Notes: generated by a model not told the origin, from the sequence alone. 64,000 bases of DNA from JANQRZ01 sp965215165 (GCA_965215165.1 CBDCCX010000006.1:62001-126000); one strand, 5' to 3'; shown: positions 7,715-16,508, counted from the stretch's first letter. Program-made: numbers and translations.

Positions 7715-9727
7715 CTAGCGGACGAGGAGCAGCGAGCGCGTGGCCGAGGCCGTCTCGCCCTCAGCGCGGACCACGTAGGCCCCGCTCGGCAATGAGCCGG
7801 CGTCCACCGTCAGGGCCAGGTCCTGATTCGCTGGGACCGCGCCGTCGCGGAGCACCTGGACCTGGCGGCCGAGCACGTCGTAGAGCACGACGCGGACGTG
7901 CTGCGCCCGGTCGACGCGGAGGGTCAGCGTGGCCGGCTGGGAGGCGCTGAACGGATTCGGGTAGGCTGCGGTGAGCGTGAACGGGGCGCTCGGGGCCTCC
8001 TCCTCGATCGTCACCGGCGGCGGCGGAGCCGTCACGTTGTAGCCCTTCGCGTTGAACTGCGTGACCATCACCTCGATCTCCTCCTCGGTGTAGCCCATGT
8101 TCGCGGCGGCCTGGAGGACGGCCTGGGCGGCGACGGGCTGCGTCGTGGTCCGGCCCGTCATGGCGATGCCCTCAACCACGGCGGCGTCGGTGCGCTCGCG
8201 CCCGAGGCTCTCGTAGATCCGCATCAGCGACGTGGACCAGTGCTGGCCGCGCGTGTGGGGCGGCGGCCCGGAGGGGTAGGTGCCGGGGTAGTCGGTGACG
8301 CGGCCGGGCCAGAACTGGTTGTGGCCGTCCCACTTGAACACCCAGTCGTTCTCGGGCGCGTCTGCCGGCAGGAGGCCCAGGCTGCGGGTGTACGAGACGG
8401 CGAAGTAGTCGCCCAGGCCCTCGCTAAGGCCGTCGCCGTTGGAGAGGCCGCCGACGGTGAGCCAGTCGTGGAGGCCGTGGCCCAGCTCGTGGATGATCAC
8501 GTCGGCGTCCTCGGCATCGTCCACCCCGCCTTCGCCGAACTGGAGGCGGCCGCCGCCGTAGGACGAGTTGTCGGCCCCGTTGTAGCCGTGCGGGTCGAAG
8601 CGGACGCCCGTCGTGTACTGGTACGGCCGCACCGCGATCTCGAGCGTCTCGTTGATGTAGCGCATGTAGTTGTCGATGTGCCAGTAGACCGTGGCCGCTT
8701 CGAAGGCGTCGGCGTCGCGCGTGAAGCTCCAGTCGGCGGTAGGCTGGTCGAACTCGCCCTTGAACGGCGGGGCCCAGTCGAGGATGTCGGCGTAGGGGCC
8801 TTCGAGCTTGTAGACGGTCCCGTCGAAGGTGACGTCCGGGATCGTCTTCTCGACGCGCGTCGCCCGGAGCTGGGGGGTGTTGGCGTCGCCGCCGTCGGTG
8901 AAGCCGGGGTCGCCGTAGTCGGCGCTGGCGCGCGTCAGCGGGTCGGGGTCGAAGATGAAGCCCGTGGCGTCGACGCGGCGCACCTCAACCAGGGAGCGCA
9001 CCGGCGGCTCGGGCCGCTCGTCGTCGAGGCTGTGGTGGAACACGGTCCGGCGGGCGACGCGGAGCAGCGCGCCGGTCTCGGCGTCGACGAACGACTCCCA
9101 GGTGCCGAACGGGGCCTCGGGGGTGACGAAGACGCGCCACGCGAGCCGCGCCTCGGTGTCGGTCGAGTAGACCACCAAGCTCACCTCGTCATCGAGGAGC
9201 CGGCCCGACACGTCGAGGTGCGCGTGGGCGAGGGCCCGCGCCGCCGCCGCGTCGAGCGTGGGCACGACGTTCGCGAGCGCGGCCTCGGGGCGGTAGTCGC
9301 TCAGCACCAACTGCACCCGGTCCTGCGGGTCGATGCTGACCACGACCTCGGCCCCGTGCACCGGCACCCCGCCGACGGTTTGGGTGAAGCGCACCGTGTG
9401 GCCGGCTCGCCCGGAGCGGACGTGCCGCACGTCGAGGTCGGACAGCGCGGCTGACTTCAGCCGGAGTGCCGTGGCTTGCTCGGCGAGGTACTGCCGCGCC
9501 ATCGTCTCGGGGTCGGCCGCGTCGACGGCGTAGGCGAGCTGGTAGCGGGCACGTGGGGTGCCATCGGCCGCGCGCAGGCTCGTCCCGTCGAGCGTGGGCA
9601 CGGCCACCGCGTCGTCACCGATTTCGAGCGCCGACCGGGGCTCCGGTTTCTGCGCGAGCGCGGCCGTTGCAAACAGGAGGAGAGCGGCCAGAGCCGCCAC
9701 GGGGTAGCGATGGGACATGATAGGCAC
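7715..9727 (-). CDS. Secreted gluzincin metallopeptidase with FTP propeptide and T9SS sorting domain
   Basis: A 670-residue protein. It starts with a signal peptide (ending near ATAALAQ), then a propeptide of the FTP/PepSY type up to about residue 240. The catalytic domain has the zinc motif HELGH near residue 410 followed by the glutamate-bearing SEGLGDYFA, as in M4/M36 peptidases. The C-terminal 85 residues form a type A sorting domain (AAYPNPF, VYDVLGR-like VLYDVLGRQV, LPSGAYVVR) recognised by the type IX secretion system. The protein is therefore predicted to be exported, cleaved and released or attached at the cell surface as a protease. The start at 9727 reads MPIM; a second ATG four codons on is equally good. 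Assignment to M36 rather than M4 is uncertain. Confidence 0.88.
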   Translation of the reverse strand: MPIMSHRYPVAALAALLLFATAALAQKPEPRSALEIGDDAVAVPTLDGTSLRAADGTPRARYQLAYAVDAADPETMARQYLAEQATALRLKSAALSDLDVRHVRSGRAGHTVRFTQTVGGVPVHGAEVVVSIDPQDRVQLVLSDYRPEAALANVVPTLDAAAARALAHAHLDVSGRLLDDEVSLVVYSTDTEARLAWRVFVTPEAPFGTWESFVDAETGALLRVARRTVFHHSLDDERPEPPVRSLVEVRRVDATGFIFDPDPLTRASADYGDPGFTDGGDANTPQLRATRVEKTIPDVTFDGTVYKLEGPYADILDWAPPFKGEFDQPTADWSFTRDADAFEAATVYWHIDNYMRYINETLEIAVRPYQYTTGVRFDPHGYNGADNSSYGGGRLQFGEGGVDDAEDADVIIHELGHGLHDWLTVGGLSNGDGLSEGLGDYFAVSYTRSLGLLPADAPENDWVFKWDGHNQFWPGRVTDYPGTYPSGPPPHTRGQHWSTSLMRIYESLGRERTDAAVVEGIAMTGRTTTQPVAAQAVLQAAANMGYTEEEIEVMVTQFNAKGYNVTAPPPPVTIEEEAPSAPFTLTAAYPNPFSASQPATLTLRVDRAQHVRVVLYDVLGRQVQVLRDGAVPANQDLALTVDAGSLPSGAYVVRAEGETASATRSLLLVR

Positions 9728-9880
9728 CTCTTGGATGGTGGGCGAAGGAAGGAGCAGCGGGAAGGGATAATAGGGCGAGATCGCGCCCGGACCAAACTCC
9801 GTGTGGGCGTGGTACCCCGCGAGAGGGCTGGGCGTCCAGGGGCATTAGGGGCACTGCCGGATAGTCTCCAGCAAAGGGAC

Positions 9881-12808
9881 TCACACCGCCAGCATCTCGC
9901 GCAGCGCGCCCGCTGCCGCCCCAAGCGCGTCGGGCAGGTTCTCCGGCTGCCGCCCGCCCGCCGTCGCGAGGGTCGGCCGCCCGCCGCCGCCGCCGCCGAC
10001 GCGCTTGGCGAGCACGCCGACGAGCGTGCCGGCCTGCACGCCGCGCCCGACGAGGTCGTCCGAGACGCTCGCCGAGAGGTAGACCTTGCCGCCCTCCGGG
10101 TCGGCGGCTCCGAGCACGGCCACGGCGCAAGGGCCGAGCGTGTCGCGGAACTGCGTCGCGGCCTCGCGGAGCGTGTCCATGTCGGCCGCGCCGAGGTCGC
10201 CGGTCACGAGGCGGACGCCGTCGACGTCCTCGGCCTGGTCGATCAGGCTGTCGAGGCCCGACGCGGCCTCGGCCTGCTTCAGCGCGGCGATTTCCTTTTC
10301 GAGCGCCTTGACCTCGGCGAGCACGTCTGCCACGGCCTGGTCGACGGGCGTCTGGAGCGACTTGAACGGCGCGCGCACGGCGTCGAGCGTGGCGCGCTCG
10401 CGGTCGAGCACGTCGAGCGCGGCCTCGCCGGCGACGGCCTCGATCCGCCGGACGCCCGACGCCACCGAGCCTTCGCTCGTGATGCGGAAGACGCCGATCT
10501 CGCCCGTCGCCGCCGCGTGCGTCCCGCCGCACAGCTCGACCGACACCTCGGGGCCGAAGGTGACGACGCGGACGGCGTCGCCGTACTTCTCGCCGAAGAG
10601 CGCCATCGCGCCGCGCTCCTTGGCTTCGGCAATCGGCACCTCGGTCTCGATGGCACCGGGGAGGTTGGCCTGGATCAACTCGTTGACGCGGCGCTCGATG
10701 CGGCGCTGCTCCTCGTCGGTGACGCGCCCAGCGTGGGAGAAGTCGAACCGGAGCCGGTCGGGCGCGACGAGCGAGCCTTTTTGCTGGACGTGCTCGCCGA
10801 GCGTCTCGCGGAGCGCGGCGTGGAGGAGGTGCGTCGCCGTGTGGTGCTTGCGTGTCTCGCGGCGGCGCGAGGCGGTGACCGTCGCCCTCGCGGCGGCGGC
10901 CGGGTCCGACGGCAGGCGGTCGACGCGGTGGACGATGCTGCCGTCGTCGGCGCGCTGCGTGTCGGTGACGCGGAGCGTGTCGGCGCCGACTTCGAGGGTG
11001 CCGGTGTCGCCGATCTGCCCGCCGCTCTCGGCGTAGAACGGCGTCCGGTCGAGGACGACCTCGTGCGCCTCGTTCTCGCCCTCGCCGAACGACCGCATCC
11101 TCCTGATCTGCGCGCCCTCGATCTCCGTCGCGTCGTAGCCGACGAAGGCTGAGTCGTCGCCCTCGGAGACGGTCTGCCACGCGCTGATCTTGCTGTGGTC
11201 CGAGCCGAAGGTGCCGGCGGCACGGGCCCGCTCGCGCTGCTCCTCCATCAACTCGGAGAACCGGACCTCGTCGACAGTCAGCCCCTCCTCGCGAGCCATC
11301 AGCGCCGTCAGGTCGCCGGGGAAGCCGTAGGTGTCGTGGAGGAGGAAGGCAAACTCACCTGGCAGTTCACTCTTCGCAGCTTTCTCGAAGACTAGATCAG
11401 CTACGGCATAGTACGTAAGATCTTCGGGTATGGTGGAGCCGAACACGTTCAGCACTGCGTTGGCAACACCTGCATCTCTCATCTGACGGACCCAGTCATC
11501 TTTGAGTCCATAGTATCCCTGGATGATATCAATTTCCTTTCTTCCTCCTAACTCCCTATCACGTTTTACATGAGAAGCGTAAAGCTTTGGCTGTGAGACT
11601 AGGGCCTCGAATACTTTAAGTCCATCCTCGAGTGTCCGCAGGAAGCCCTCCTCCTCGGCGCGGATGGTGCGCTCGATATAGTCCTGCCGCTCGCCCAACT
11701 CGGGGAACGTCTCGCCCATCGTCTCCTTCAGCGGCTCCACCAATTTCCACAGGAACGGCTCGCGGAAGCCGAGCGCCTGGTAGCCGAAGCGGACGGCGCG
11801 GCGCAAAATCCGGCGGATGACGTAGCCCCGCCCCGTGTTGCTCGGGCTCGCCCCGTCGGCAATCGCAAAGGCGAGCGTGCGGACGTGGTCTACCACCACG
11901 CGCATGGCGATCCTGATCTTGGCCGCCTCGGGCTCGGGGACGCCGCCGATCCGGTCGTAGCCGCCTACCTCGACGCGCGGCGACAGGCCGGCGAGGCGCT
12001 GGAAGAGGCCGGCGAACAGGTCGGTGTCGTAGGTGCTCGTCGTGCCCTGGAGCACGGCGCAGAGGCGCTCGAAGCCCATGCCGGTGTCGACGTGCTTCGC
12101 CGACAGCGGCTTCAGGCTCCCGTCGGGCTGGGCGTTGTACTGGATGAAGACGAGGTTCCAGATTTCGATGACCTCGGGGTGGTCGGCGTTGACGAGGTCG
12201 CGGCCGGGCGTGGCGGCGCGCTCAGCGTCGGCGCGGAGGTCGACGTGCAGCTCGGAGCACGGGCCGCAGGGGCCGGTGTCGCCCATCATCCAGAAGTTGT
12301 CCTTCGTCGCGCCGTAGAGGACGTGCGCGTGCGGGATCGAGGTCTCCGACTTCCACAGGCCGGCGGCCTCTTCGTCGGCTTCGAGCCCGAGCGCGTCGTC
12401 GCCCTGATGCACGGTCGCGTAGAGCCGGTTCGGGTCGAGCCCCCAGCGGTCGACGAGCAGCTCCCACGCCCACGCAATCGCCTCGCGCTTGAAGTAGTCC
12501 CCGAAGCTCCAGTTGCCGAGCATCTCGAAGAACGTGTGGTGGTACGTGTCGACGCCGACCTCCTCCAAGTCGTTGTGTTTGCCGGAGACGCGGAGGCACT
12601 TCTGGGTGTCGGCGGCGCGGCGGTAGGGCCGCGAGCCCTCGCCGAGGAAGACGTCCTTGAACTGGTTCATCCCGGCGTTGATGAACAGCAGCGTCGGGTC
12701 GTCGTGCGGGACGAGCGGGGCGCTCGGGACGACCTCGTGCTGCTTCTCGCGGAAGAAGTCGAGGAAGTCCTGGCGGGTCTGTTCGGAGGAGATCGGGCGG
12801 TCGGGCAT
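9881..12808 (-). CDS. alaS: Alanine--tRNA ligase with an in-frame insert
   Basis: A 975-residue cytoplasmic enzyme that attaches alanine to tRNA-Ala. The class II core begins at MPDRPISSEQTRQDFLDFF. Later come GRGYVIRRILRRA, the editing-domain zinc ligands HTATHLLHAAL and CGGTHAAATGEIG, and the C-Ala domain with a GGGGGGRPTLA tail. Usual length is about 870-880. The excess is accounted for by an insert at about residues 391-478, between the RTLEDGLK helix and LPGEFAFLLHDTYGFP. The insert has far lower GC (48% by hand count against about 70%). The ATG at 12808 is set by the conserved N-terminus. A TACCTTTC promoter element lies 32 bases upstream on the same strand. Confidence 0.96.
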   Translation of the reverse strand: MPDRPISSEQTRQDFLDFFREKQHEVVPSAPLVPHDDPTLLFINAGMNQFKDVFLGEGSRPYRRAADTQKCLRVSGKHNDLEEVGVDTYHHTFFEMLGNWSFGDYFKREAIAWAWELLVDRWGLDPNRLYATVHQGDDALGLEADEEAAGLWKSETSIPHAHVLYGATKDNFWMMGDTGPCGPCSELHVDLRADAERAATPGRDLVNADHPEVIEIWNLVFIQYNAQPDGSLKPLSAKHVDTGMGFERLCAVLQGTTSTYDTDLFAGLFQRLAGLSPRVEVGGYDRIGGVPEPEAAKIRIAMRVVVDHVRTLAFAIADGASPSNTGRGYVIRRILRRAVRFGYQALGFREPFLWKLVEPLKETMGETFPELGERQDYIERTIRAEEEGFLRTLEDGLKVFEALVSQPKLYASHVKRDRELGGRKEIDIIQGYYGLKDDWVRQMRDAGVANAVLNVFGSTIPEDLTYYAVADLVFEKAAKSELPGEFAFLLHDTYGFPGDLTALMAREEGLTVDEVRFSELMEEQRERARAAGTFGSDHSKISAWQTVSEGDDSAFVGYDATEIEGAQIRRMRSFGEGENEAHEVVLDRTPFYAESGGQIGDTGTLEVGADTLRVTDTQRADDGSIVHRVDRLPSDPAAAARATVTASRRRETRKHHTATHLLHAALRETLGEHVQQKGSLVAPDRLRFDFSHAGRVTDEEQRRIERRVNELIQANLPGAIETEVPIAEAKERGAMALFGEKYGDAVRVVTFGPEVSVELCGGTHAAATGEIGVFRITSEGSVASGVRRIEAVAGEAALDVLDRERATLDAVRAPFKSLQTPVDQAVADVLAEVKALEKEIAALKQAEAASGLDSLIDQAEDVDGVRLVTGDLGAADMDTLREAATQFRDTLGPCAVAVLGAADPEGGKVYLSASVSDDLVGRGVQAGTLVGVLAKRVGGGGGGRPTLATAGGRQPENLPDALGAAAGALREMLAV
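11380..11635 (-). other. Low-GC in-frame insert inside alaS
   Basis: Hand counts over four successive 60-base blocks from 11401 give about 53, 50, 40 and 50% GC, against about 70% on either side. On the coding strand it uses AGA, AGG, AAA and TTA codons that are otherwise rare here. It encodes an extra block of roughly 75-85 residues (including KEIDIIQGYYGLKDDWVRQM) at a position where other AlaS proteins have a short linker. The reading frame stays open, and no intein splice motifs or long terminal repeats are visible. Boundaries are approximate. Confidence 0.75.
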
Positions 12809-12840
12809 CGGGGCGGCGCGAGGGGGTGGGAAACGGGGCC

Positions 12841-12848
12841 GAAAGGTA
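12841..12848 (-). promoter_or_regulatory. Candidate -7 promoter element for alaS
   Basis: On the minus strand the sequence reads TACCTTTC, one base from TAnnTTTG, 32 bases upstream of the alaS ATG. Confidence 0.45.
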
Positions 12849-12954
12849 CGCTGCCGCCGCGCCGGGTTCCCCGCCCACGGCACGAGTGCCTGCGCGGGGA
12901 TGACGAGTACCGAGGCGTGGAGCCTGGGATAGCGATTGCGGCCGCCTGGCGCTT

Positions 12955-12962
12955 TATATTTG
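12955..12962 (+). promoter_or_regulatory. Candidate promoter for the DUF305/LVIVD operon
   Basis: TATATTTG matches the Bacteroidota -7 consensus TAnnTTTG exactly, 18 bases before the ATG at 12981. A TTG at 12936-12938, 16 bases upstream of it, could serve as the -33 element. Confidence 0.6.
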
Positions 12963-12980
12963 GCTCGCCACCCGACATGA

Positions 12981-13736
12981 ATGAGCATGAGCGCACGCCC
13001 TCTCTGCGGGACCCTCGCCGTCTCCCTGCTCCTGCTCGCCGGCTGCGGCGGCACGGGGGCGCAGCGCGAGCCGGCTCCCCCGCTGCCTGCGATGACCGAC
13101 CAGGAGGCCGCCGCGCGCGAGGCCCTCTACTGGCAGCGCCAGGACGCTTCGCGGGCCGACTTCACCGAGGCCGACGTGCAGTTCATGACGGGCATGATCG
13201 GGCACCACGCCCAAGCCCTCATCATGTCGCGGCTGGCACCCGGCAACGGCGCGAGCGAAGACGTCCAGACCCTCGCCGCGCGGATCATCAACGCGCAGCA
13301 GGACGAGATCGAGTCGATGCAGCGGTGGCTCCGGGAGCGCGGGCAGCCGGTGCCCGAGGTCCACATCGACGGGCTGACCCTGATGCTTCACACCGAGGGC
13401 GTGGCCCAGGACAGCACAGACCACGGCGCGATGAACCACGGCGCGATGAACCACGGTGCGATGGGCCACGGCGGCATGGACCACTCGGCGATGCCGGGGA
13501 TGCTCTCCCAGGCGCAGCTCGCCGAGCTCGCCGCCGCCCACGGAGCGACCTTCGACCGGCTCTTCCTGACCTACATGATCCAGCACCACGGCGGGGCCAT
13601 CACGATGGTTGACGCCCTGCTCGCGGTCGACGGCGCGGCCCAGGACGGCGCGGCCTTCAAGCTCGCCTCCGACATCAACGCCGACCAGACCACTGAGATC
13701 GCCCGCATGGAGCAGATGCTCCAGCGCCTTCGCTAG
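12981..13736 (+). CDS. DUF305 lipoprotein with a His/Met-rich pentapeptide repeat
   Basis: A 251-residue protein. A lipoprotein signal ends at LLLLAGCG. The DUF305 (ferritin-like fold) motifs are present twice: DVQFMTGMIGHHAQALIM and FLTYMIQHHGGAITMVD. Between them, at residues 147-171, are five copies of a DHGAM-type pentamer, rich in potential metal ligands. DUF305 proteins are exported and have been linked to copper or other metal handling, but this family function is not firmly established. Two in-frame ATGs exist (12981 and 12987) and both preserve the signal. A 25-base gap to the next gene suggests an operon. Confidence 0.88.
   Translation: MSMSARPLCGTLAVSLLLLAGCGGTGAQREPAPPLPAMTDQEAAAREALYWQRQDASRADFTEADVQFMTGMIGHHAQALIMSRLAPGNGASEDVQTLAARIINAQQDEIESMQRWLRERGQPVPEVHIDGLTLMLHTEGVAQDSTDHGAMNHGAMNHGAMGHGGMDHSAMPGMLSQAQLAELAAAHGATFDRLFLTYMIQHHGGAITMVDALLAVDGAAQDGAAFKLASDINADQTTEIARMEQMLQRLR
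13419..13493 (+). repeat. Five-unit 15-base in-frame tandem repeat
   Basis: Five consecutive 15-base units, the first being GACCACGGCGCGATG, encode D/N/G-H-G/S-A/G-M pentamers inside the DUF305 protein. Units 1-3 are nearly identical and units 4-5 are diverged. Copy number could vary by slippage. Confidence 0.85.
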
Positions 13737-13761
13737 CCCACCCCCTCCGCCCGGACCTGCC

Positions 13762-15726
13762 ATGACCCGCTCCCTCCGCCTCCCCCTGTTCGCCTTCTTC
13801 GCGTGCGTGCTAGGCCTCGCCGCGTGCGCGCCCAAGCCGATGACGAAGACGGGCCCCGGCCTGATGGCCGAGCGGCCGACGCCCGACCCGCGCGTCGGCC
13901 TCGGCGGCGGGCTGTTCGACGCCGAGGAGGCGATCTGGAACCTCCGCCTGCTCTCGGCGACCCCGCCGCCGGACGACTTCGTCGGCTCCACCAACTCCGA
14001 CCTCGCCTTCAAGGGCGACTACGCGGTCCAGGGCAACTACAACGGCATGATGGTCTGGGACCTCTCGAACCCCGCCTCGCCGAGCTTGGTGACGGAGTAC
14101 CTCTGCCCGGCCTCGCAGAGCGACGTGTCGGTCTACCAAAACCTGCTCTTCGTCTCCGGCGAGGGGCTCGAGGGGCGGCTCGACTGCGGGACGCAGGGCG
14201 TCGAGCAGCGCATCAGCCAAGACCGGCTGCGCGGCATCCGCATCTTCGACATCACCGACATCCGCAATCCCGAGTACATCGCGAATGTCCAGACGTGCCG
14301 CGGCTCGCACACCCACTCCGTGCTCAAAGACCCCGACGACGACGCCAACGTCTACGTCTACGTCTCCGGCTCCGCGCCCGTCCGCCCCGAGGAGGAACTG
14401 CCCGGCTGCTCGGACGCATCGCCCGGTGACGACCCCAACTCGGCGCTCTTCCGCATCGAGGTCATCAAAGTCCCGCTCGCTGATCCCGAGGCCGCCGCCA
14501 TCGTCAGCAGCCCGCGCATCTTCGAGGGGCTGACCGAGCCGGAGAGCCACGGCCTCGCGCCGGCCGACGTGGCCGAGATCGAGGAGGCGAAGGCGCGCGG
14601 CGAGTTCGTGGCCTTCCTCTTCGGGCGCGAGCGCGTGCTCTGGCCCCAGCTCACCAACTCGCTGCTCAACAGCATCGTCACCCAGCGCGGCGGCGACGGC
14701 ACGGTAACGGCCGCCGACAGCGCCGCGCTCCGGGCCTCGCTCCCGGAGCTGCTCGCCGAGCGGTTCGGCCCGCAGGAGAAGGCGAACGGCCTGCAGCCCG
14801 GCCCGACGCAGTGCCACGACATCACGCTCTACCCCGAGATCGGGCTCGCCGGCGGCGCGTGCGAAGGCTACGGCCTGCTGCTCGACATCTCCGACCCCGC
14901 CCAGCCGCGCCGCCTCGACGCGGTCGCCGACTCGAACTTCGCCTACTGGCACTCGGCGACCTTCAACAACGACGGCTCGAAGGTCCTCTTCACCGACGAG
15001 TGGGGCGGCGGCGGCCAGCCCAAGTGCCGCGCCGACGACCCCTACGAGTGGGGCGCGAACGCCATCTTCACCCTCGACGGCGGCGAGATGGACTTCCAGA
15101 GCTACTACAAGATGCCCGCCGCGCAGACCACCGAGGAGAACTGCGTCGCCCACAACGGCTCGCTCATCCCGGTCCCCGGCCGCGACGTGATGGTGCAGGC
15201 CTGGTACCAGGGCGGCATCTCGGTCTTCGACTGGACCGACGCCGCGAATCCTGTCGAGATCGCCTTCCACGACCGGGGACCCATCGACCCGGAGCGCTTC
15301 GTGATGGGCGGGAGCTGGTCGGTCTACTGGTACAACGGGCTGATCGTCAGCTCGGAGATCGCGCGCGGCCTCGACGTGTTCGAGCTGACGCCGAGCGCCC
15401 ACCTCAGCCAGAACGAGATCGACGCCGCCAATTCGGTCCGGCTGGACTACCTCAACGCGCAGGGCCAGCCGACCTACGTCTGGCCGCCGAGCTTCGCCCT
15501 CGCCGGGGCCTACCTCGACCAGCTCGAGCGCTCCAGCGGTCTCGAGGCGGCCCGCGTCGAGGCCGTGCGGCAGGGCCTCGCGGGAGCCGAGGCGCTGTCG
15601 GGCACCGCACGCAGCGAAGCGCTCTCGGCCCTTGCGGCCACCCTCGACGGCGAGGCGGGCTCGGCCCGCGGTGCAGCGAAGGTGCAGAGGCTGGCCGCCG
15701 CCGTGCGGGACCTCGCGGCGATGTGA
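13762..15726 (+). CDS. LVIVD-repeat beta-propeller lipoprotein
   Basis: A 654-residue protein that starts with a lipoprotein signal (CVLGLAACAP). The body consists of propeller-like blades with the LVIVD-type phrase repeated: MMVWDLSNPASPSLV, IRIFDITDIRNPEYIA, LLLDISDPAQPRRLDAV and ISVFDWTDAANPVEIAF. The protein is predicted to be surface or periplasmic. Family members often carry no known catalytic activity. The C-terminal 90 residues are helical and alanine-rich (a possible linker or coiled segment). It follows the DUF305 gene by 25 bases and so is probably co-transcribed, suggesting a shared envelope role. Its stop TGA overlaps the ATG of the next gene by one base. Confidence 0.8.
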   Translation: MTRSLRLPLFAFFACVLGLAACAPKPMTKTGPGLMAERPTPDPRVGLGGGLFDAEEAIWNLRLLSATPPPDDFVGSTNSDLAFKGDYAVQGNYNGMMVWDLSNPASPSLVTEYLCPASQSDVSVYQNLLFVSGEGLEGRLDCGTQGVEQRISQDRLRGIRIFDITDIRNPEYIANVQTCRGSHTHSVLKDPDDDANVYVYVSGSAPVRPEEELPGCSDASPGDDPNSALFRIEVIKVPLADPEAAAIVSSPRIFEGLTEPESHGLAPADVAEIEEAKARGEFVAFLFGRERVLWPQLTNSLLNSIVTQRGGDGTVTAADSAALRASLPELLAERFGPQEKANGLQPGPTQCHDITLYPEIGLAGGACEGYGLLLDISDPAQPRRLDAVADSNFAYWHSATFNNDGSKVLFTDEWGGGGQPKCRADDPYEWGANAIFTLDGGEMDFQSYYKMPAAQTTEENCVAHNGSLIPVPGRDVMVQAWYQGGISVFDWTDAANPVEIAFHDRGPIDPERFVMGGSWSVYWYNGLIVSSEIARGLDVFELTPSAHLSQNEIDAANSVRLDYLNAQGQPTYVWPPSFALAGAYLDQLERSSGLEAARVEAVRQGLAGAEALSGTARSEALSALAATLDGEAGSARGAAKVQRLAAAVRDLAAM

Positions 15727-16082
15727 TGACGAGCACCCCCTCGGGCATGGAGACGACTGCTTCTACCGATGCCGCAATGGAGGCCGCTCTGCGGCACCTC
15801 GTCGACCAGATCGTCGCCGAGGACGACCCGGTGCGCGTGGTCCTCTTCGGCTCCCGGGCGCTAGGTACGGCGCGGCCGGATAGTGATATCGACCTGCTCG
15901 TGGTGATGCCCGACGGGACGGATCGCCGGGCTGCGATGGTCCAGATCGGGAGCCGTTTGCCGCGCCCCGGTGTCGGCATCGACCTGCTCGTGACGACGCC
16001 CTCTGCGCTCGCTGCCCAGGCGGAGAACCCCGGTTTGATCTACCAAGAGATTCTGCAGACCGGGCGCGATCTCTACCCCTGA
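15726..16082 (+). CDS. MNT-type nucleotidyltransferase (antitoxin-like partner of HEPN)
   Basis: A 118-residue protein with the minimal nucleotidyltransferase signature: VVLFGSRALGTARPDSDIDLLVV, giving G42-S43 and the catalytic D54-x-D56. The third acidic position may be the D in GIDLLVTTP. In HEPN-MNT modules the MNT protein neutralises the HEPN partner, in studied cases by adenylylating it. The HEPN gene begins 4 bases downstream, so the pair is complete. The ATG at 15726 overlaps the upstream stop. A second ATG at 15747 is possible. GC content is slightly lower than in the neighbours. Confidence 0.88.
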   Translation: MTSTPSGMETTASTDAAMEAALRHLVDQIVAEDDPVRVVLFGSRALGTARPDSDIDLLVVMPDGTDRRAAMVQIGSRLPRPGVGIDLLVTTPSALAAQAENPGLIYQEILQTGRDLYP

Positions 16083-16085
16083 CCG

Positions 16086-16508
16086 GTGCCGCCCTCTTCC
16101 CATACCAACGCTGGAAATCCAGTCTCCTGGGTCCGCTATGCCCAGGGCGATCTTCGGCTGGCCGAAGCCGATCCGCCGACTGGCGTATACCTCGAGCTTC
16201 TCTGCTTCCACGCGCAGCAAGCGGCTGAGAAAGCGTTCAAAGGCGTGCTTCTCGCACTCACGAACGACACGCTGCCCCGGACGCACGACCTCGTTTTTCT
16301 CCTGGATCTTTTGCGTGCCGCCTCGGCACCAGAGCCGCTGCCTCTTACCGCCGTTGCCGCTCAGCGGCTGACGCAGTACGCCGGTGTAACCCGCTACCCC
16401 GCCGACCTCGGCGAGGTGGACGAAGCGGAGTGGCAGCAAGCCGTCGCGGATGCTCGTAGCGGGGTAGCGTGGGCCGAGCGCGTGGTCGGGATGGGAGGGG
16501 AGCACTAG
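16086..16508 (+). CDS. HEPN-domain protein (toxin-like partner of MNT)
   Basis: A 140-residue all-helical protein with the HEPN pattern LCFHAQQAAEKAFKGVLLA, RTHDLVFLLDLL and TRYPADLGEVDE. HEPN proteins in two-gene modules are often RNases. The classical Rx4-6H active-site motif is not obvious here, so RNase activity is uncertain. It starts with GTG at 16086 directly after the MNT stop. No ATG lies before the conserved helix. Its 3' end overlaps the convergent YfiT-like gene by 4 bases (16505-16508). Confidence 0.82.
   Translation: MPPSSHTNAGNPVSWVRYAQGDLRLAEADPPTGVYLELLCFHAQQAAEKAFKGVLLALTNDTLPRTHDLVFLLDLLRAASAPEPLPLTAVAAQRLTQYAGVTRYPADLGEVDEAEWQQAVADARSGVAWAERVVGMGGEH

Noticed and set aside
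11380..11635. Intein or group I/II intron in alaS
   Set aside because: The insert is too short for an intein, lacks an N-terminal Cys/Ser and C-terminal His-Asn block, and keeps the coding frame open with sensible amino acids, so an intron is not needed.
13419..13493. CRISPR-like repeats
   Set aside because: The 15-base units are contiguous without spacers and encode an in-frame peptide repeat.
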